Position numbers and translations under genes: made by a program
Shown here: positions 1-8,482 of the stretch, one piece after another
Numbering within the stretch: the first letter of the stretch is position 1
How the letters are laid out: each line of letters opens with the position of its first letter
From: Paenibacillus hemerocallicola
GTDB taxonomy: Bacteria; Bacillota; Bacilli; Paenibacillales; NBRC-103111
NCBI RefSeq assembly: GCF_006265175.1
Contig: NZ_VDCQ01000008.1
Span: 62,001-126,000 of the forward strand
Direction: 5' to 3'
DNA length: 64,000 bases
Notes under the pieces: generated by a model
Database searches by the model: none
Told to the model about the DNA's origin: nothing
What the model saw: the letters and a program-made list of their open reading frames with translations, nothing else

Positions 1-800
1 ATAACGACGACCGCATATTTGACCGCTTCCTGATCCATGATCGTCTTGGCATGAGAGCCGTCTCCCACGTTGACCATTCCCTCCATCTCGTCCTTGATCA
101 GAATTTCCCGCAAAATAAGCTGCAGCGGATAATGCTCCCGGTCCGTCAAATAAATAAGAGCGTTGAAGTATGCATTCCAATGACCCACCGCATAGAACAG
201 CACCATGACCGCGAGAATAGGCATCGACAGCGGCAGCACGATACGCCACAGCGTCTTCCAGTCGGAGCAGCCGTCGATCGCCGCCGCTTCCTGAATTTCG
301 CCGGGAATGCTGGTTTGGAAGAAGGTGCGCATAATGACGATATTCCAGACGGACACCGCACCCGGAACGATGAGCGCCCACATCGAATTAAGCATCCCGA
401 GCTGTTTGACCAGCATATAAGCGGGGACGAGTCCGCCGCTGAAAAACATCGTAAACACCATGATCGCGGTAATGACATTGCGTCCGTAGAAGCTTTTTTG
501 CGATAGCGGGTAAGCCGCCAGGACCGTCATAACCAGATTGATCGCGGTGCCGACGACGGTGTAAATAATCGTGTTCAGATAGCTGTTCAGCAGATCGCTA
601 TTTTCCAATACCTTCTTGTATCCGACGAAGCTGAGGTCCATCGGCCACAGCCACATGTCCCCGTTCAGAACGGACGCCGGGTCGCTGATCGAGGCGCTCA
701 GTACGAATACGAGCGGATACAGCACCAGCACGGCAACCATGGCAAGCAGCGCGTAAATGACCGCCTCGAACCATTTGTCCCCCAAGCTGCGGGTTTCCAT
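1..800 (-). CDS. Sugar ABC transporter permease, LplC/YtcP-like (3' end outside window)
   Basis: I translated this by hand from an ATG at 800, preceded by AGGAGGGG four bases upstream; 266 residues are visible and the frame is open to the window edge. It begins with a membrane segment at about residues 13-35, and carries the cytoplasmic EAA loop (QEAAAIDGCSDWKTLWRI, about 168-185) that docks permeases onto the ATPase. The CUT1 LplC/YtcP family gives about 290 residues, so only a short tail is missing. It starts 14 bases after the LplB-like gene, so the two form one unit and should make a heterodimeric channel for an oligosaccharide. The binding protein is probably beyond the left edge. The substrate cannot be told from this sequence. 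Confidence 0.9.
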   Translation of the reverse strand, partial: METRSLGDKWFEAVIYALLAMVAVLVLYPLVFVLSASISDPASVLNGDMWLWPMDLSFVGYKKVLENSDLLNSYLNTIIYTVVGTAINLVMTVLAAYPLSQKSFYGRNVITAIMVFTMFFSGGLVPAYMLVKQLGMLNSMWALIVPGAVSVWNIVIMRTFFQTSIPGEIQEAAAIDGCSDWKTLWRIVLPLSMPILAVMVLFYAVGHWNAYFNALIYLTDREHYPLQLILREILIKDEMEGMVNVGDGSHAKTIMDQEAVKYAVVV

Positions 801-814
801 GGAACCCCTCCTTT

Positions 815-1774
815 TCACCATAAGCTGGCTTGATTGACCGCCCTCGCGATCCGATTCACCGTCAGCAGCAATATTAAGTTCACGACCGAGTTGAACAATC
901 CGACCGCCGCAGCGAAACTGTACTGCGCGCCCAGCAAGCCGCTCCGGTACACATAGGTGGAGATGACGTCCGAGCTTTCGTTGTTCAGCGAATTTTGCAT
1001 CAGGAACACTTTCTCGAAGCCGACGCCCATCAGACTGCCGATGTTCAGGATGAGCAAAATGACGACGGTCGGCATAATGCCCGGCAAATTAATATGCCAA
1101 ATGCGCTGCAGCCGGGTAGCACCGTCGACTTTGGCCGCTTCGTGAAGACCGGGATCGATGCCGGCCAACGCGGCCAAATAAATGATCGAGCTCCACCCCA
1201 TCTGCTGCCAGACGCCGGACAGGACGTAGATCGTCTTGAACCACTCCGGCCTCGTCATGAAGAATATGGGCTCGCCGCCGAACGCTTTGATGATCGTGTT
1301 GACGATGCCGCTCGTCGGGGACAAAAACATGATGACGATGCCGACAAGCACGACCGTAGACAGGAAGTGCGGGGCATAAGTGACCGTCTGCACGAACTTT
1401 TTGTACTTGTCGTGCCTCACCTCGTTGATCATCAGGGCAAGCACGATCGGGATCGGAAATCCGACCGCCAGCTCGTACAGACTGATGCCGAGCGTATTCT
1501 TCAGCAGCCGCCAAAAAAAGTAGCTGTCGAAAAATCGCTCGAAATGCTTGAAGCCGGCCCAAGGGCTTCCCCATATTCCTTTCGTGGCGATAAAATCTTT
1601 AAAGGCGATCTGCACGCCGTACATCGGCATGTAATGAAACACGATAAAGTAAACCAATACCGGCGCAATGAGCACATACAGCTGCCAATGTCGGAGGATC
1701 GCCCGTATCGCTCGGCCCTGCCGCTTCCGTCGCCCCGTCATCGCGGCCGTCGCCCGGGCTTGTACATGTTCCAA
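815..1774 (-). CDS. Sugar ABC transporter permease, LplB-like
   Basis: 319 residues with about six membrane segments (near 30-50, 98-118, 136-156, 180-203, 235-255, 285-305) and the EAA loop HEAAKVDGATRLQRIWHI at 211-228. These features place it in the CUT1 inner-membrane permeases of the LplB type, common in Paenibacillus. The start is a TTG at 1774 with AGGGGG eight bases upstream; an internal ATG at residue 12 is the alternative. It is the first gene of a pair with the LplC-like permease. No ATPase gene is nearby, which fits CUT1 systems that share one MsmX-type ATPase. A perfect palindrome at 1859-1876 lies upstream and may be an operator. Confidence 0.92.
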   Translation of the reverse strand: MEHVQARATAAMTGRRKRQGRAIRAILRHWQLYVLIAPVLVYFIVFHYMPMYGVQIAFKDFIATKGIWGSPWAGFKHFERFFDSYFFWRLLKNTLGISLYELAVGFPIPIVLALMINEVRHDKYKKFVQTVTYAPHFLSTVVLVGIVIMFLSPTSGIVNTIIKAFGGEPIFFMTRPEWFKTIYVLSGVWQQMGWSSIIYLAALAGIDPGLHEAAKVDGATRLQRIWHINLPGIMPTVVILLILNIGSLMGVGFEKVFLMQNSLNNESSDVISTYVYRSGLLGAQYSFAAAVGLFNSVVNLILLLTVNRIARAVNQASLW

Positions 1775-2154
1775 TCCTATTTCCCCCTGTCGAGATCGAG
1801 ATCAAGCCGCTTGCCGGACAAACAAAATAAGACCCCGGGAAACCAAAAGCAAACAAGCTGTTTCCGCACGGAAACATCGCATTGGTTACTTTCGGGTTTT
1901 CTCAGAGTCTCCACCCAATCGTATATATGAATTGTCGCAAAAGCTTCACGTCCCTATTGCTCGGGACACCTTGATCGTTCATCGGGTCGCTTTTCATTCA
2001 TGGATGCGTCTTGCGTCGTCTCGTTCCGAAAGCGTAGTTCAAGCTTACCGCCGGTTCGTTATCGGAATATTAGCTGCACGTAAATAAACGGTAAAGGCAT
2101 GGCGTCCGACTTGCGGCAACAACAATGGCCGAGCTGGCGAACAGCGGCTATAAG
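1775..2154. other. Non-coding stretch upstream of the LplB-like permease
   Basis: No reading frame here has a ribosome binding site or recognisable protein. Apart from the palindrome at 1859-1876 I see no clear element. The permease promoter should lie here, but no convincing -35/-10 pair was found. Confidence 0.5.
1859..1876. promoter_or_regulatory. Perfect palindrome, possible operator
   Basis: TGTTTCCG-CA-CGGAAACA is a perfect 8+2+8 palindrome about 85 bases upstream of the permease start codon. Its size and symmetry resemble operators of dimeric repressors, but the cognate regulator is unknown and there is no T-run to make it a terminator. Confidence 0.4.
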
Positions 2155-2268
2155 AAAAACGTCTATCGGCGTAATTCGAAGATGAGCGACCTCGATTTAG
2201 CGGTTGTTTTTCTTGGTAAAGAAAGTCTCATTCGCTTTAATACTTTAGCGAAGCTAAACTTTCTTTAA
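2155..2268. repeat. Dispersed repeat family 2, copy 1
   Basis: About 114 bp that aligns with 40896-41008 over nearly its whole length (shared blocks include ATGAGCGACC, CGATTTAG and TTTTTCTTGGT). It holds nested inverted repeats, AAAGAAAGT with ACTTTCTTT and TTCGC with GCGAA. On the minus strand it ends in a small hairpin followed by a T-rich run. It is non-coding and ends just before the first copy of the larger repeat. Confidence 0.65.
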
Positions 2269-2280
2269 CGATTAAAAAAA

Positions 2281-2655
2281 TGCGACAGCATCCTTCGCGT
2301 ACAACCTGAAGACCTTTTGTTAAAGCGATGCATCCTGTGGCCGTAATTAGAGGAACCGAGTTCCGTTATTGTCCCGAATTCCGCAATATTCTTGAGGTTA
2401 ACGGAACAAGCTTCCGCTATTCTCGATCTTTGAAGGTGAACATGACCGTGAACAGCGGAATAGCGGCAAGGTTTTCCGTTATATTGCCATCGACACCTGG
2501 ACCGGGCTAAATAACATACGCCAGTTCCGCTATTTGAGGGATTGGAGTCGGTCCCGCTGCGCAGGCAAAGGCGGCTAGCTCTCACCGATCTTGCGTGCGG
2601 GACATGCACATGCACTTCTGTACGCGAATCTCTGTACGCGAATGATGCTTCGAAC
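2281..2655. repeat. MITE-like intergenic element, copy A
   Basis: A 375-bp non-coding element homologous to 30755-31107, 40543-40894 and 57931-58280. Its ends are inverted repeats: AGCATCCTTCGCGTACA at the left pairs with the right end at 16 of 17 positions. A7 runs flank it at 2274-2280 and 2656-2662, and the right one is the T-run of the alr terminator on the minus strand. Inside are repeated TTCCGYTAT motifs in both orientations. The right end also has a local 14-bp-period duplication of CTGTACGCGAAT. No shared open frame survives. Confidence 0.75.
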
Positions 2656-2694
2656 AAAAAAATCCCGCCACGACCTTAGGCCGCAAACGGGATT
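2656..2694 (-). terminator. Rho-independent terminator of the ddl-murF-alr operon
   Basis: On the minus strand AATCCCG pairs with CGGGATT across a loop and is followed by seven T residues. It lies beyond the duplicated alr tail and abuts repeat copy A. Confidence 0.7.
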
Positions 2695-2724
2695 CTGTTT
2701 CGATAGGAAAGGGTGCGCAGACAC

Positions 2725-2958
2725 TTGCGCTATACGGCCCGGATTACTCCGTGTATACTCTCGGAATGCGCGCGCCGAGCAAGGTCAACACTTCCTGGGG
2801 AATCGTTCCGATCGCCTCGGCCATCCGTTCCAGCGAAATCGTTGCGCTATACGGCCCGGATTACTCCGTATACACTCTCGGAATGCGCGCGCCGAGCAAG
2901 GTCAACACTTCTTGGGGAATCGTTCCGATCGCCTCGGCCATCCGTTCCAGCGAAATCG
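2725..2958 (-). repeat. Tandem duplication of the alr 3' end (2 x 117 bp)
   Basis: Positions 2725-2841 and 2842-2958 are direct repeats with three differences in 117 bases. The unit holds the last codons of alr, its stop codon and 19 bases after it. The copy nearer the gene is translated; the distal copy follows the stop codon in the same frame. All three differences are third-position synonymous changes when read in the alr frame (Val, Tyr, Gln). Confidence 0.95.
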
Positions 2959-4012
2959 TCTGTCCGCCGTTCTCTCCGAGCAGCGTGACGCGAGTGCCGT
3001 TCGGATAATACGCCGGCAGGCGGACCATCACCTGGTTCATGCACACGTTGCCGGCAATCGGCGCCCATTGCCCGTCGACGAGCAGGGACATGCCTTTGCA
3101 CGCTCGGGACAAGCCGTCGGCATAGCCTATCGGCAAAGTGGCGATCCACTCATCCTCGGGCGCTGTGTAAGTTTTGTCGTACCCGACGCTTTCCCCTTTC
3201 CGAAGCCGTTTGACATGAACGATCCGCGAATGCACCGAGAACGTCTGCATCAGCCGAATGTCGATCGTCTTCGCCGCATCGCCGTCCACAGGCACGATCC
3301 CGAACAGGGATGCGCCGACCCGCACCATGTCCAGAGCAAGCTCGGGAAAGCGCAACGCCGCCGCGCTGTTGGCGCAATGCGCGATCGGATGGACGAAGCC
3401 CGCCTCCCGCAGCCGGCGATGCATCTCTCTAAAACGGCGAAGCTGCTCCCGGACGAAGCTCTCGTCCGCCTGATTGGCCGTCGCCAAATGAGTGTAGACG
3501 CCTTCCACGACAATGTCGTTCGCACGAAGCAGCGGTATGATGCGCTCCAGCTCGTTCTCGTCGCGGACGCCGAAACGTCCCATGCCGGTGTCGATCTTCA
3601 AATGGACGCGGAGCCGTTTCCGAGTCGTTTTGCAGCGCCTCATCTCCTTAAACCATTCCTCTTGAAAAACCGGCAAGGAGATGCCGTTCTCCGCCGCGAT
3701 ATCGGCCTCGCTCGGATCGCACGGCGTCAAGGCCAGAATGGGACCGCCGATCGAGCCTTTCCGCAGCAGCAGCGCTTCGCGCAGCGTGCCGACGGCCACT
3801 GCGTCCGCCCCTCCCGCCAATGCGGCCCGCGCGGTTTGGAGCAGGCCGTGGCCGTAGCCGTCGGCTTTCAGAACGGCCATAAAAGCGCAGCCCGCGGGTA
3901 TTCGATGCCGGATTTCGCGAATATTGTCCTTCAGCCTGTCGAGGCGAATTTCCGACCACGTCGAAGGCTCCGCCGTATAGTGGACACAAGAAGCCGAGAC
4001 GGCACTCATCAT
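2861..4012 (-). CDS. alr: Alanine racemase
   Basis: 383 residues, the usual length for this PLP enzyme that interconverts L- and D-alanine for cell-wall synthesis. The N-terminal barrel carries VLKADGYGHG with the PLP lysine at residue 49. The C-terminal domain has GYDKTYTA, the region of the second catalytic tyrosine. The first ATG overlaps the murF stop codon by four bases and has a GGAGGAGG-type site upstream; a second ATG follows at once. It is the last gene of ddl-murF-alr, which groups the three enzymes that make, join and attach D-Ala-D-Ala. Its last 39 codons' worth of DNA is duplicated downstream of the stop codon. A biosynthetic rather than catabolic or spore racemase is inferred from the operon. 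Confidence 0.96.
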   Translation of the reverse strand: MMSAVSASCVHYTAEPSTWSEIRLDRLKDNIREIRHRIPAGCAFMAVLKADGYGHGLLQTARAALAGGADAVAVGTLREALLLRKGSIGGPILALTPCDPSEADIAAENGISLPVFQEEWFKEMRRCKTTRKRLRVHLKIDTGMGRFGVRDENELERIIPLLRANDIVVEGVYTHLATANQADESFVREQLRRFREMHRRLREAGFVHPIAHCANSAAALRFPELALDMVRVGASLFGIVPVDGDAAKTIDIRLMQTFSVHSRIVHVKRLRKGESVGYDKTYTAPEDEWIATLPIGYADGLSRACKGMSLLVDGQWAPIAGNVCMNQVMVRLPAYYPNGTRVTLLGENGGQTISLERMAEAIGTIPQEVLTLLGARIPRVYTE

Positions 4013-5397
4013 AGCCCCTCCTCCCTGCGGCGGAGCGTCTCCACGATCCGCTCCAGCCCCAGCACTCTGGACCCTTTGATCAGTACGATCGCGTCGTCCA
4101 AGCTCTCCTCCATTAGCCGATCCAAAGCCTCCGCTTTGTCCGCGCAGACGACCACGCGGCCTGCGGCGAACCGGGGAGCCGCCGCTTCGGCGATTCGGGC
4201 GGCCGACGCCCCGACGGTGACGACCAAATCGATCCGCCCGGGGTCGAGCTCGCCGCCGATTCCGCGGTGCAGCTGCTCCGATTCGTCCCCCAGCTCCACC
4301 ATATCGCCCAGCACCGCGATCCGGCGCTTCGGCTTGCGGAAATCGTACAACGTCTGCAGCGCGGCCCTGACGCTGCTCGGATTCGATTTGTAGGCATCGT
4401 TGACGATCAGGCAGCTCCCGGCACGGACGATCTCATTTCGCATCCCGCTTAGCGCCGCGCCCCGCAGCCCTTCCCGGATAAGCCGATCCGGCACCCCGAA
4501 GTGCCGGGCGACCGCGATCGCGCCGAGCGCGTTGACCATTTGATGCCTGCCGTGGATCGGAGCGGCGAACGGTTCGGGATCCTCCTCATCCAGCTGAAAA
4601 GCAAATCCGTCGTCATCGGCGCTCCAGCGGACCGGATGGAGCCTGTTGCTTTCCTCGACCCCGTATGACTGGCGTACGCCGCGATAGCCGGTCCGCGCTA
4701 TTCCCTCCGCAAGCTGCGGATAATCGCCGCAATAGGCGAGCAGACCGCCGGGGCGCATCCCTTTCACGATTTCCAGCTTCGCCTGCAAAATCCGATCCCT
4801 TGTGCCCAAATCCCCGAGGTGCACTTCGCTTACGCTCGTGACAATCGCCGCATCCGGACCGGCCATGGTCGACAGCGCTTCGATTTCGCCCAAGCCGGAC
4901 ATGCCCATTTCCACGACCGCCATTTCCGTATCCTCTTCCATGCCGAGCAGCGTAAGCGGCACGCCCAAATGATTGTTCAGGTTCCCGCTCGTTTTATGCG
5001 TCCGGTACATAGTCGACAACAGCGCGGCCAGCATATCCTTGGTCGACGTTTTTCCGTTGCTGCCGGTAATGCCGATTACTTTCGCGGCCAACTGACGCCT
5101 GTATTGCCGCGCCACTCGCTGCAAAGCAAGCAAAGGGTCGTCCACCTGCATAACAGCCGGATGGTCCGGACGGCCCGGCTCCCCTCTGCCCCACAGTGCG
5201 GCGGCGGCGCCGCGGTCCAACGCTTCGGCGACATAATGATGACCGTCGAAGCGAGGTCCTTTTATGGGGACGAATAAGGAGCCGGGGACGATATTCCGCG
5301 TATCCGTGCACACTCCCTTCACGACCAGCTCGGGCCTATCGGCGACCGGATCGGCTCCGGCCATAGCCGCCAGTTGCGACAAAGTGCGCGTAATCAT
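4009..5397 (-). CDS. murF: UDP-N-acetylmuramoyl-tripeptide--D-alanyl-D-alanine ligase
   Basis: A cytoplasmic Mur ligase that adds D-Ala-D-Ala to the UDP-MurNAc-tripeptide using ATP. The ATP loop GITGSNGKTST sits at about residues 109-119, followed by the central-domain metal/ATP residues and the motifs NDAYKSNPSS and AVLGDMVELG typical of MurF. I chose the ATG at 5397 (462 residues): it overlaps the ddl stop codon by four bases and has GGGAGG eight bases upstream. An upstream in-frame start at 5421 would overlap ddl by 28 bases. It is translationally coupled to both ddl and alr. Confidence 0.96.
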   Translation of the reverse strand: MITRTLSQLAAMAGADPVADRPELVVKGVCTDTRNIVPGSLFVPIKGPRFDGHHYVAEALDRGAAAALWGRGEPGRPDHPAVMQVDDPLLALQRVARQYRRQLAAKVIGITGSNGKTSTKDMLAALLSTMYRTHKTSGNLNNHLGVPLTLLGMEEDTEMAVVEMGMSGLGEIEALSTMAGPDAAIVTSVSEVHLGDLGTRDRILQAKLEIVKGMRPGGLLAYCGDYPQLAEGIARTGYRGVRQSYGVEESNRLHPVRWSADDDGFAFQLDEEDPEPFAAPIHGRHQMVNALGAIAVARHFGVPDRLIREGLRGAALSGMRNEIVRAGSCLIVNDAYKSNPSSVRAALQTLYDFRKPKRRIAVLGDMVELGDESEQLHRGIGGELDPGRIDLVVTVGASAARIAEAAAPRFAAGRVVVCADKAEALDRLMEESLDDAIVLIKGSRVLGLERIVETLRRREEGL

Positions 5398-6473
5398 GCT
5401 CCCGCCCTCCCGTCCCGCCAAACCCGCTTCTCCCTGTAACGCTCGAGTGCAAGCCCGATCAGTTCGTCCAGCAATTGGGCAAATGTACGTCGGCCGCCGT
5501 AGGTCAGCAGCGCCGGGAACATGCTGTTCTCCGTAAAGCCGGGCAGCGTGTTCACCTCGTTCAGGATAATTTCATTGCTGTCGGTTACGAAAAAGTCGAC
5601 GCGCATCAAGCCCGCTCCGTCCAACGCCCGGAACGCCTGAAGCGCCATCGTCCGCAAGCGCCCGTACACCTCGTCGTCCAAGCGTGCGGGAATGCGCTTC
5701 GTCAATACGCCGCTCGAGTATTTGCGCTCATAGCTGAAAAAATGGCGCTCCCGCTCGAACTCTCCCGCGACGGAACAGACCGGCTCGTCGTTGCCGAGGA
5801 TCGCCACTTGGACTTCCCTGCCCGGAATCTCCTTCTCCACCGCGATTTTGCGGTCGTACCGGAACGCCTCGCGTATGGAAGCTTCCAGCTCCTCGCGGTC
5901 TCCGCAGCGGCTTATGCCTACGCTCGAGCCCATATTGGCGGGCTTCACATAGCAGGGATATCCGATTGACGATCCGATCGTATGGATTAGACGATCCGCT
6001 TCTTTGTTCCACTCATATAAGGTAAATGCGGTATACGGGGTTTGCGGAATGCCCGCCTGCTCCATGATCCGCTTCGTCATGATTTTGTCCATGCCGGCTG
6101 CGGAAGCAAGCACGCCATTGCCTACGTAAGGAATGTTCAGCATTTCCAGCATTCCCTGCAAAGTGCCGTCTTCGCCGTTCGGACCGTGAAGAACCGGGAA
6201 TACGACATGATTGCTCCGGTCTTCCTGGTACCATTGCTTCAGGATGCCGCCCATGGACGACCTCTCCCCGCTCGAGAGGCGGAGCGACTCTACATCGTCC
6301 AAGCATTCCGCAAGCTCATTCCCCCCGCGCCAAGCGCCATCCGGCTCCACGTAGATCGGGTACACGCGATAACGGTCCCGGTCGAGCCGGTTCATAACCG
6401 CGAGCGCCGTCTTCAACGACACGTCGTGCTCCGGCGATTGTCCCCCATACATGACATATACGTTTGTTCTCAT
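5394..6473 (-). CDS. ddl: D-alanine--D-alanine ligase
   Basis: 359 residues of the ATP-grasp family that joins two D-alanines. The N-terminus has MYGGQSPEHDVS, followed by LHGPNGEDGT and YVKPANMGSSVGIS (ATP-binding), and the C-terminal NEVNTLPGFTENSMFP carries metal and substrate residues. The ATG at 6473 has GGGAG upstream and places the family's N-terminus correctly; a TTG at 6518 is in frame but leaves an unlikely extension. It heads the ddl-murF-alr operon. A nested inverted repeat (6541-6595) lies between its start and the next terminator and could be regulatory. Confidence 0.96.
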   Translation of the reverse strand: MRTNVYVMYGGQSPEHDVSLKTALAVMNRLDRDRYRVYPIYVEPDGAWRGGNELAECLDDVESLRLSSGERSSMGGILKQWYQEDRSNHVVFPVLHGPNGEDGTLQGMLEMLNIPYVGNGVLASAAGMDKIMTKRIMEQAGIPQTPYTAFTLYEWNKEADRLIHTIGSSIGYPCYVKPANMGSSVGISRCGDREELEASIREAFRYDRKIAVEKEIPGREVQVAILGNDEPVCSVAGEFERERHFFSYERKYSSGVLTKRIPARLDDEVYGRLRTMALQAFRALDGAGLMRVDFFVTDSNEIILNEVNTLPGFTENSMFPALLTYGGRRTFAQLLDELIGLALERYREKRVWRDGRAGA

Positions 6474-6540
6474 CGCTCTCCCGCCTGTCCTCTGGAATAT
6501 GTCCAGTATGAAGAGCAATCCTTAAGAAATTGGAGGCGCA

Positions 6541-6595
6541 AATCTAAAGAAGATCTTACGAATTCCGTAATGCTCGGTAAGAAAAACTTTAGATT
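6541..6595. other. Nested inverted repeat upstream of ddl
   Basis: AATCTAAAG pairs with CTTTAGATT, and inside it TCTTAC pairs with GTAAGA. It has no T-run on either side that would make a standard terminator. It sits in the probable ddl promoter or leader region, about 70 bases upstream of the start codon, so an operator or leader hairpin is possible. Confidence 0.4.
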
Positions 6596-6663
6596 CTCGC
6601 CTGCGGTCGAGCCAGAGGTATCCGACTATGAATTTGTTTCGCCATTGCCGAATCCGTCCCATA

Positions 6664-6700
6664 CGAAGAAAACCGGACTGCCAGAGTCCGGTTTTCTTCG
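6664..6700. terminator. Bidirectional terminator hairpin
   Basis: A perfect 16-bp inverted repeat (CGAAGAAAACCGGACT) around GCCAG, with T-rich ends on both strands. It fits as the terminator of the small membrane protein gene at 6729. Confidence 0.75.
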
Positions 6701-6728
6701 TCGTTTTATCCGATACGCCAACTCGCCT

Positions 6729-6977
6729 TCATCCGTCCGCCTTCGGCCGCCGGTTGATCAATAAAGTGACGAGCGCAGCCGCGATCGAGAACATCGCGAT
6801 ATAGGTGTTCGCTTCCTGCACGGTCAGCGTTTTCCACCAGACGAGCGTATGAATGAGCTGACCCATCGGGGTCAGGACGAGCCACAAAAACAAACATGCC
6901 GCAATGAGCAGCGGTTGCAGGAAACGGGTCCATTTCCACGTCGTTCTCCGATTTTCCGTGCCGTTCGTTGGTTTCAT
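6729..6977 (-). CDS. Small two-pass membrane protein, unknown function
   Basis: 82 residues from the ATG at 6977, which has GGAG five bases before it; an ATG at 6998 with AAGGA four bases upstream would add seven residues. After a polar, basic N-terminus there are two hydrophobic segments, roughly residues 19-45 and 60-75, ending in a basic tail (NRRPKADG). I do not recognise the family. It is transcribed alone and ends at a strong hairpin. The coding call rests on the ribosome binding sites, the clean membrane pattern and its isolation from longer genes. Confidence 0.65.
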   Translation of the reverse strand: MKPTNGTENRRTTWKWTRFLQPLLIAACLFLWLVLTPMGQLIHTLVWWKTLTVQEANTYIAMFSIAAALVTLLINRRPKADG

Positions 6978-7123
6978 TTCCACTCCGTAATCCTCCATAG
7001 ATTCCTTTGTTGGTAGCGCGGGAACCCACTGTCCCTCCGATTTGGCGGCATAGCCGCCGGCAGTTCTTCCGAGCGTTCTTTACGTATCGAATTGCAGCTG
7101 CCCCGAAAGTACGCGTGCAGGCA

Positions 7124-8365
7124 TCAAAGGCCGGCATCGCGCTTTGGGGGTGTAAACGACGGTGCGAGCTTGTCCGCCAGCGCCCGCTCCAAATAAGGAG
7201 TAATGCCCAGCATTTCGGCGAATCCGCGATAGGCGGCCGCTTCGGCGGATGCCGGACTTCCGGTTGCCCCCGCCCGTTCCTTCGCGTTATCGATGTGCCC
7301 CTTGTTATGTTCTTTGACGGCGCGGATGAGCAAATTTTTCGGCGTATGCTCCATGTCGATAAATTCCAGCACCTGCGTCTTGTAGCCCAGCAGCTCCAAC
7401 AGCTGCGCCCGTGCCGCATCGGTAATAAGCGATGCGAAGCGCTCCTTTAAAATGCCGTGCTTGAGCAGGGGCGACATCGCCTCATTGCGGATTTGACCGA
7501 ACAGCTCGTGCTGGCAGCAGGGAACGGAAAGAATGACTCCCGCTCCCCATCTTACCGCCTTCTCTATGGCGGCGTCCGTAGCCGTATCGCACGCATGCAG
7601 CGTGACGACCATATCTACCTCGTCCTGCTCGTCATACCGGCTTATATCGCCCACGAGAAAGCGCAGACGATCATACCCCAGCCTTGCGGCCAGATCGTTG
7701 CAATGGCGGATGACGTCTTCCTTCAGGTCGAGACCGACTACCTGCAAATCCAGCTTGCGGATTTCGTTCAAGTAGTGGTACAACGCGAACGTCAAGTACG
7801 ATTTGCCGCAGCCGAAATCGACGATGCGGACCGTCCGGGTTTGCGGAAGATGGGGCGCGACGTCGTCGATCATCTCCAGAAACCGGTTGATTTGCCGGAA
7901 CTTGTCGTATTTTGCCGCGAGCACCTTGCCCTGCCCGTTCATCACGCCGAGCTCGACCAGGAACGGGACCGGGGTCCCTTCCTCCAGCACGTACCGTTTC
8001 TTCCGGTTGTGGGACAGCTCGACGCTCGGCTTCGTCGCTTTTTTCTTCAGAACGGCCGCTTCGCCCTTTTTGTTGAACAGGATATGATAGTCGGCTTCGC
8101 TCGTCTGCAGCAGCGCCTGCCTGTATTGCTCGAGGAGCAGCTGCTCCGTACGCGCGGCGGCTTGTTCCGGGGCTATATTCTCATGCTGCACTTTAGTTCC
8201 GGCGTAGTGGGCGAACTGATAGTGGAGCCCGCTTTTCAGCAGCACCGGCTTGATTTTCACCTTGTCCGCGGCCGCCCCGCTCCCTTTCCTGGGCTGGCTG
8301 AGCACAGCCTGCGTCCACGAGCCTGCCGTTACCGCCCCTCGCAACACTTCCGTCAACGATTCCAT
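7124..8365 (-). CDS. SAM-dependent methyltransferase (METTL25/Methyltransf_32-like)
   Basis: 413 residues. The central part is a class I SAM fold: VRIVDFGCGKSYLTFALY is the SAM-binding motif I, followed by VGLDLKEDV (acidic residue for the SAM ribose), FLVGDISRY and TLHACDTATDAAIEKAV, then SVPCCQHEL. The DFGCGKSYL and HACDTATD motifs are typical of the Methyltransf_32 group, whose substrates in bacteria are mostly unknown. The start is an ATG with GGGGGA five bases upstream. The N-terminal 140 residues are basic and could bind nucleic acid. It stands alone, so the context does not point to a substrate. Confidence 0.85.
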   Translation of the reverse strand: MESLTEVLRGAVTAGSWTQAVLSQPRKGSGAAADKVKIKPVLLKSGLHYQFAHYAGTKVQHENIAPEQAAARTEQLLLEQYRQALLQTSEADYHILFNKKGEAAVLKKKATKPSVELSHNRKKRYVLEEGTPVPFLVELGVMNGQGKVLAAKYDKFRQINRFLEMIDDVAPHLPQTRTVRIVDFGCGKSYLTFALYHYLNEIRKLDLQVVGLDLKEDVIRHCNDLAARLGYDRLRFLVGDISRYDEQDEVDMVVTLHACDTATDAAIEKAVRWGAGVILSVPCCQHELFGQIRNEAMSPLLKHGILKERFASLITDAARAQLLELLGYKTQVLEFIDMEHTPKNLLIRAVKEHNKGHIDNAKERAGATGSPASAEAAAYRGFAEMLGITPYLERALADKLAPSFTPPKRDAGL

Positions 8366-8482
8366 ACTGGTCCCCCAAAGTCAAGTTTATGCTCGGGATT
8401 CATTATACTTCATTATCGCAGACGAAATACAGCAGAGCCGATCCGGTAGAAGTCCGGAATCGATCGCAACATTAGCAGCCGG

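Noticed and set aside
2591-4393. A 600-codon open frame on the plus strand across alr
   Set aside because: It is the antisense shadow of alr and murF; the repeat at its start comes from the duplicated alr tail.
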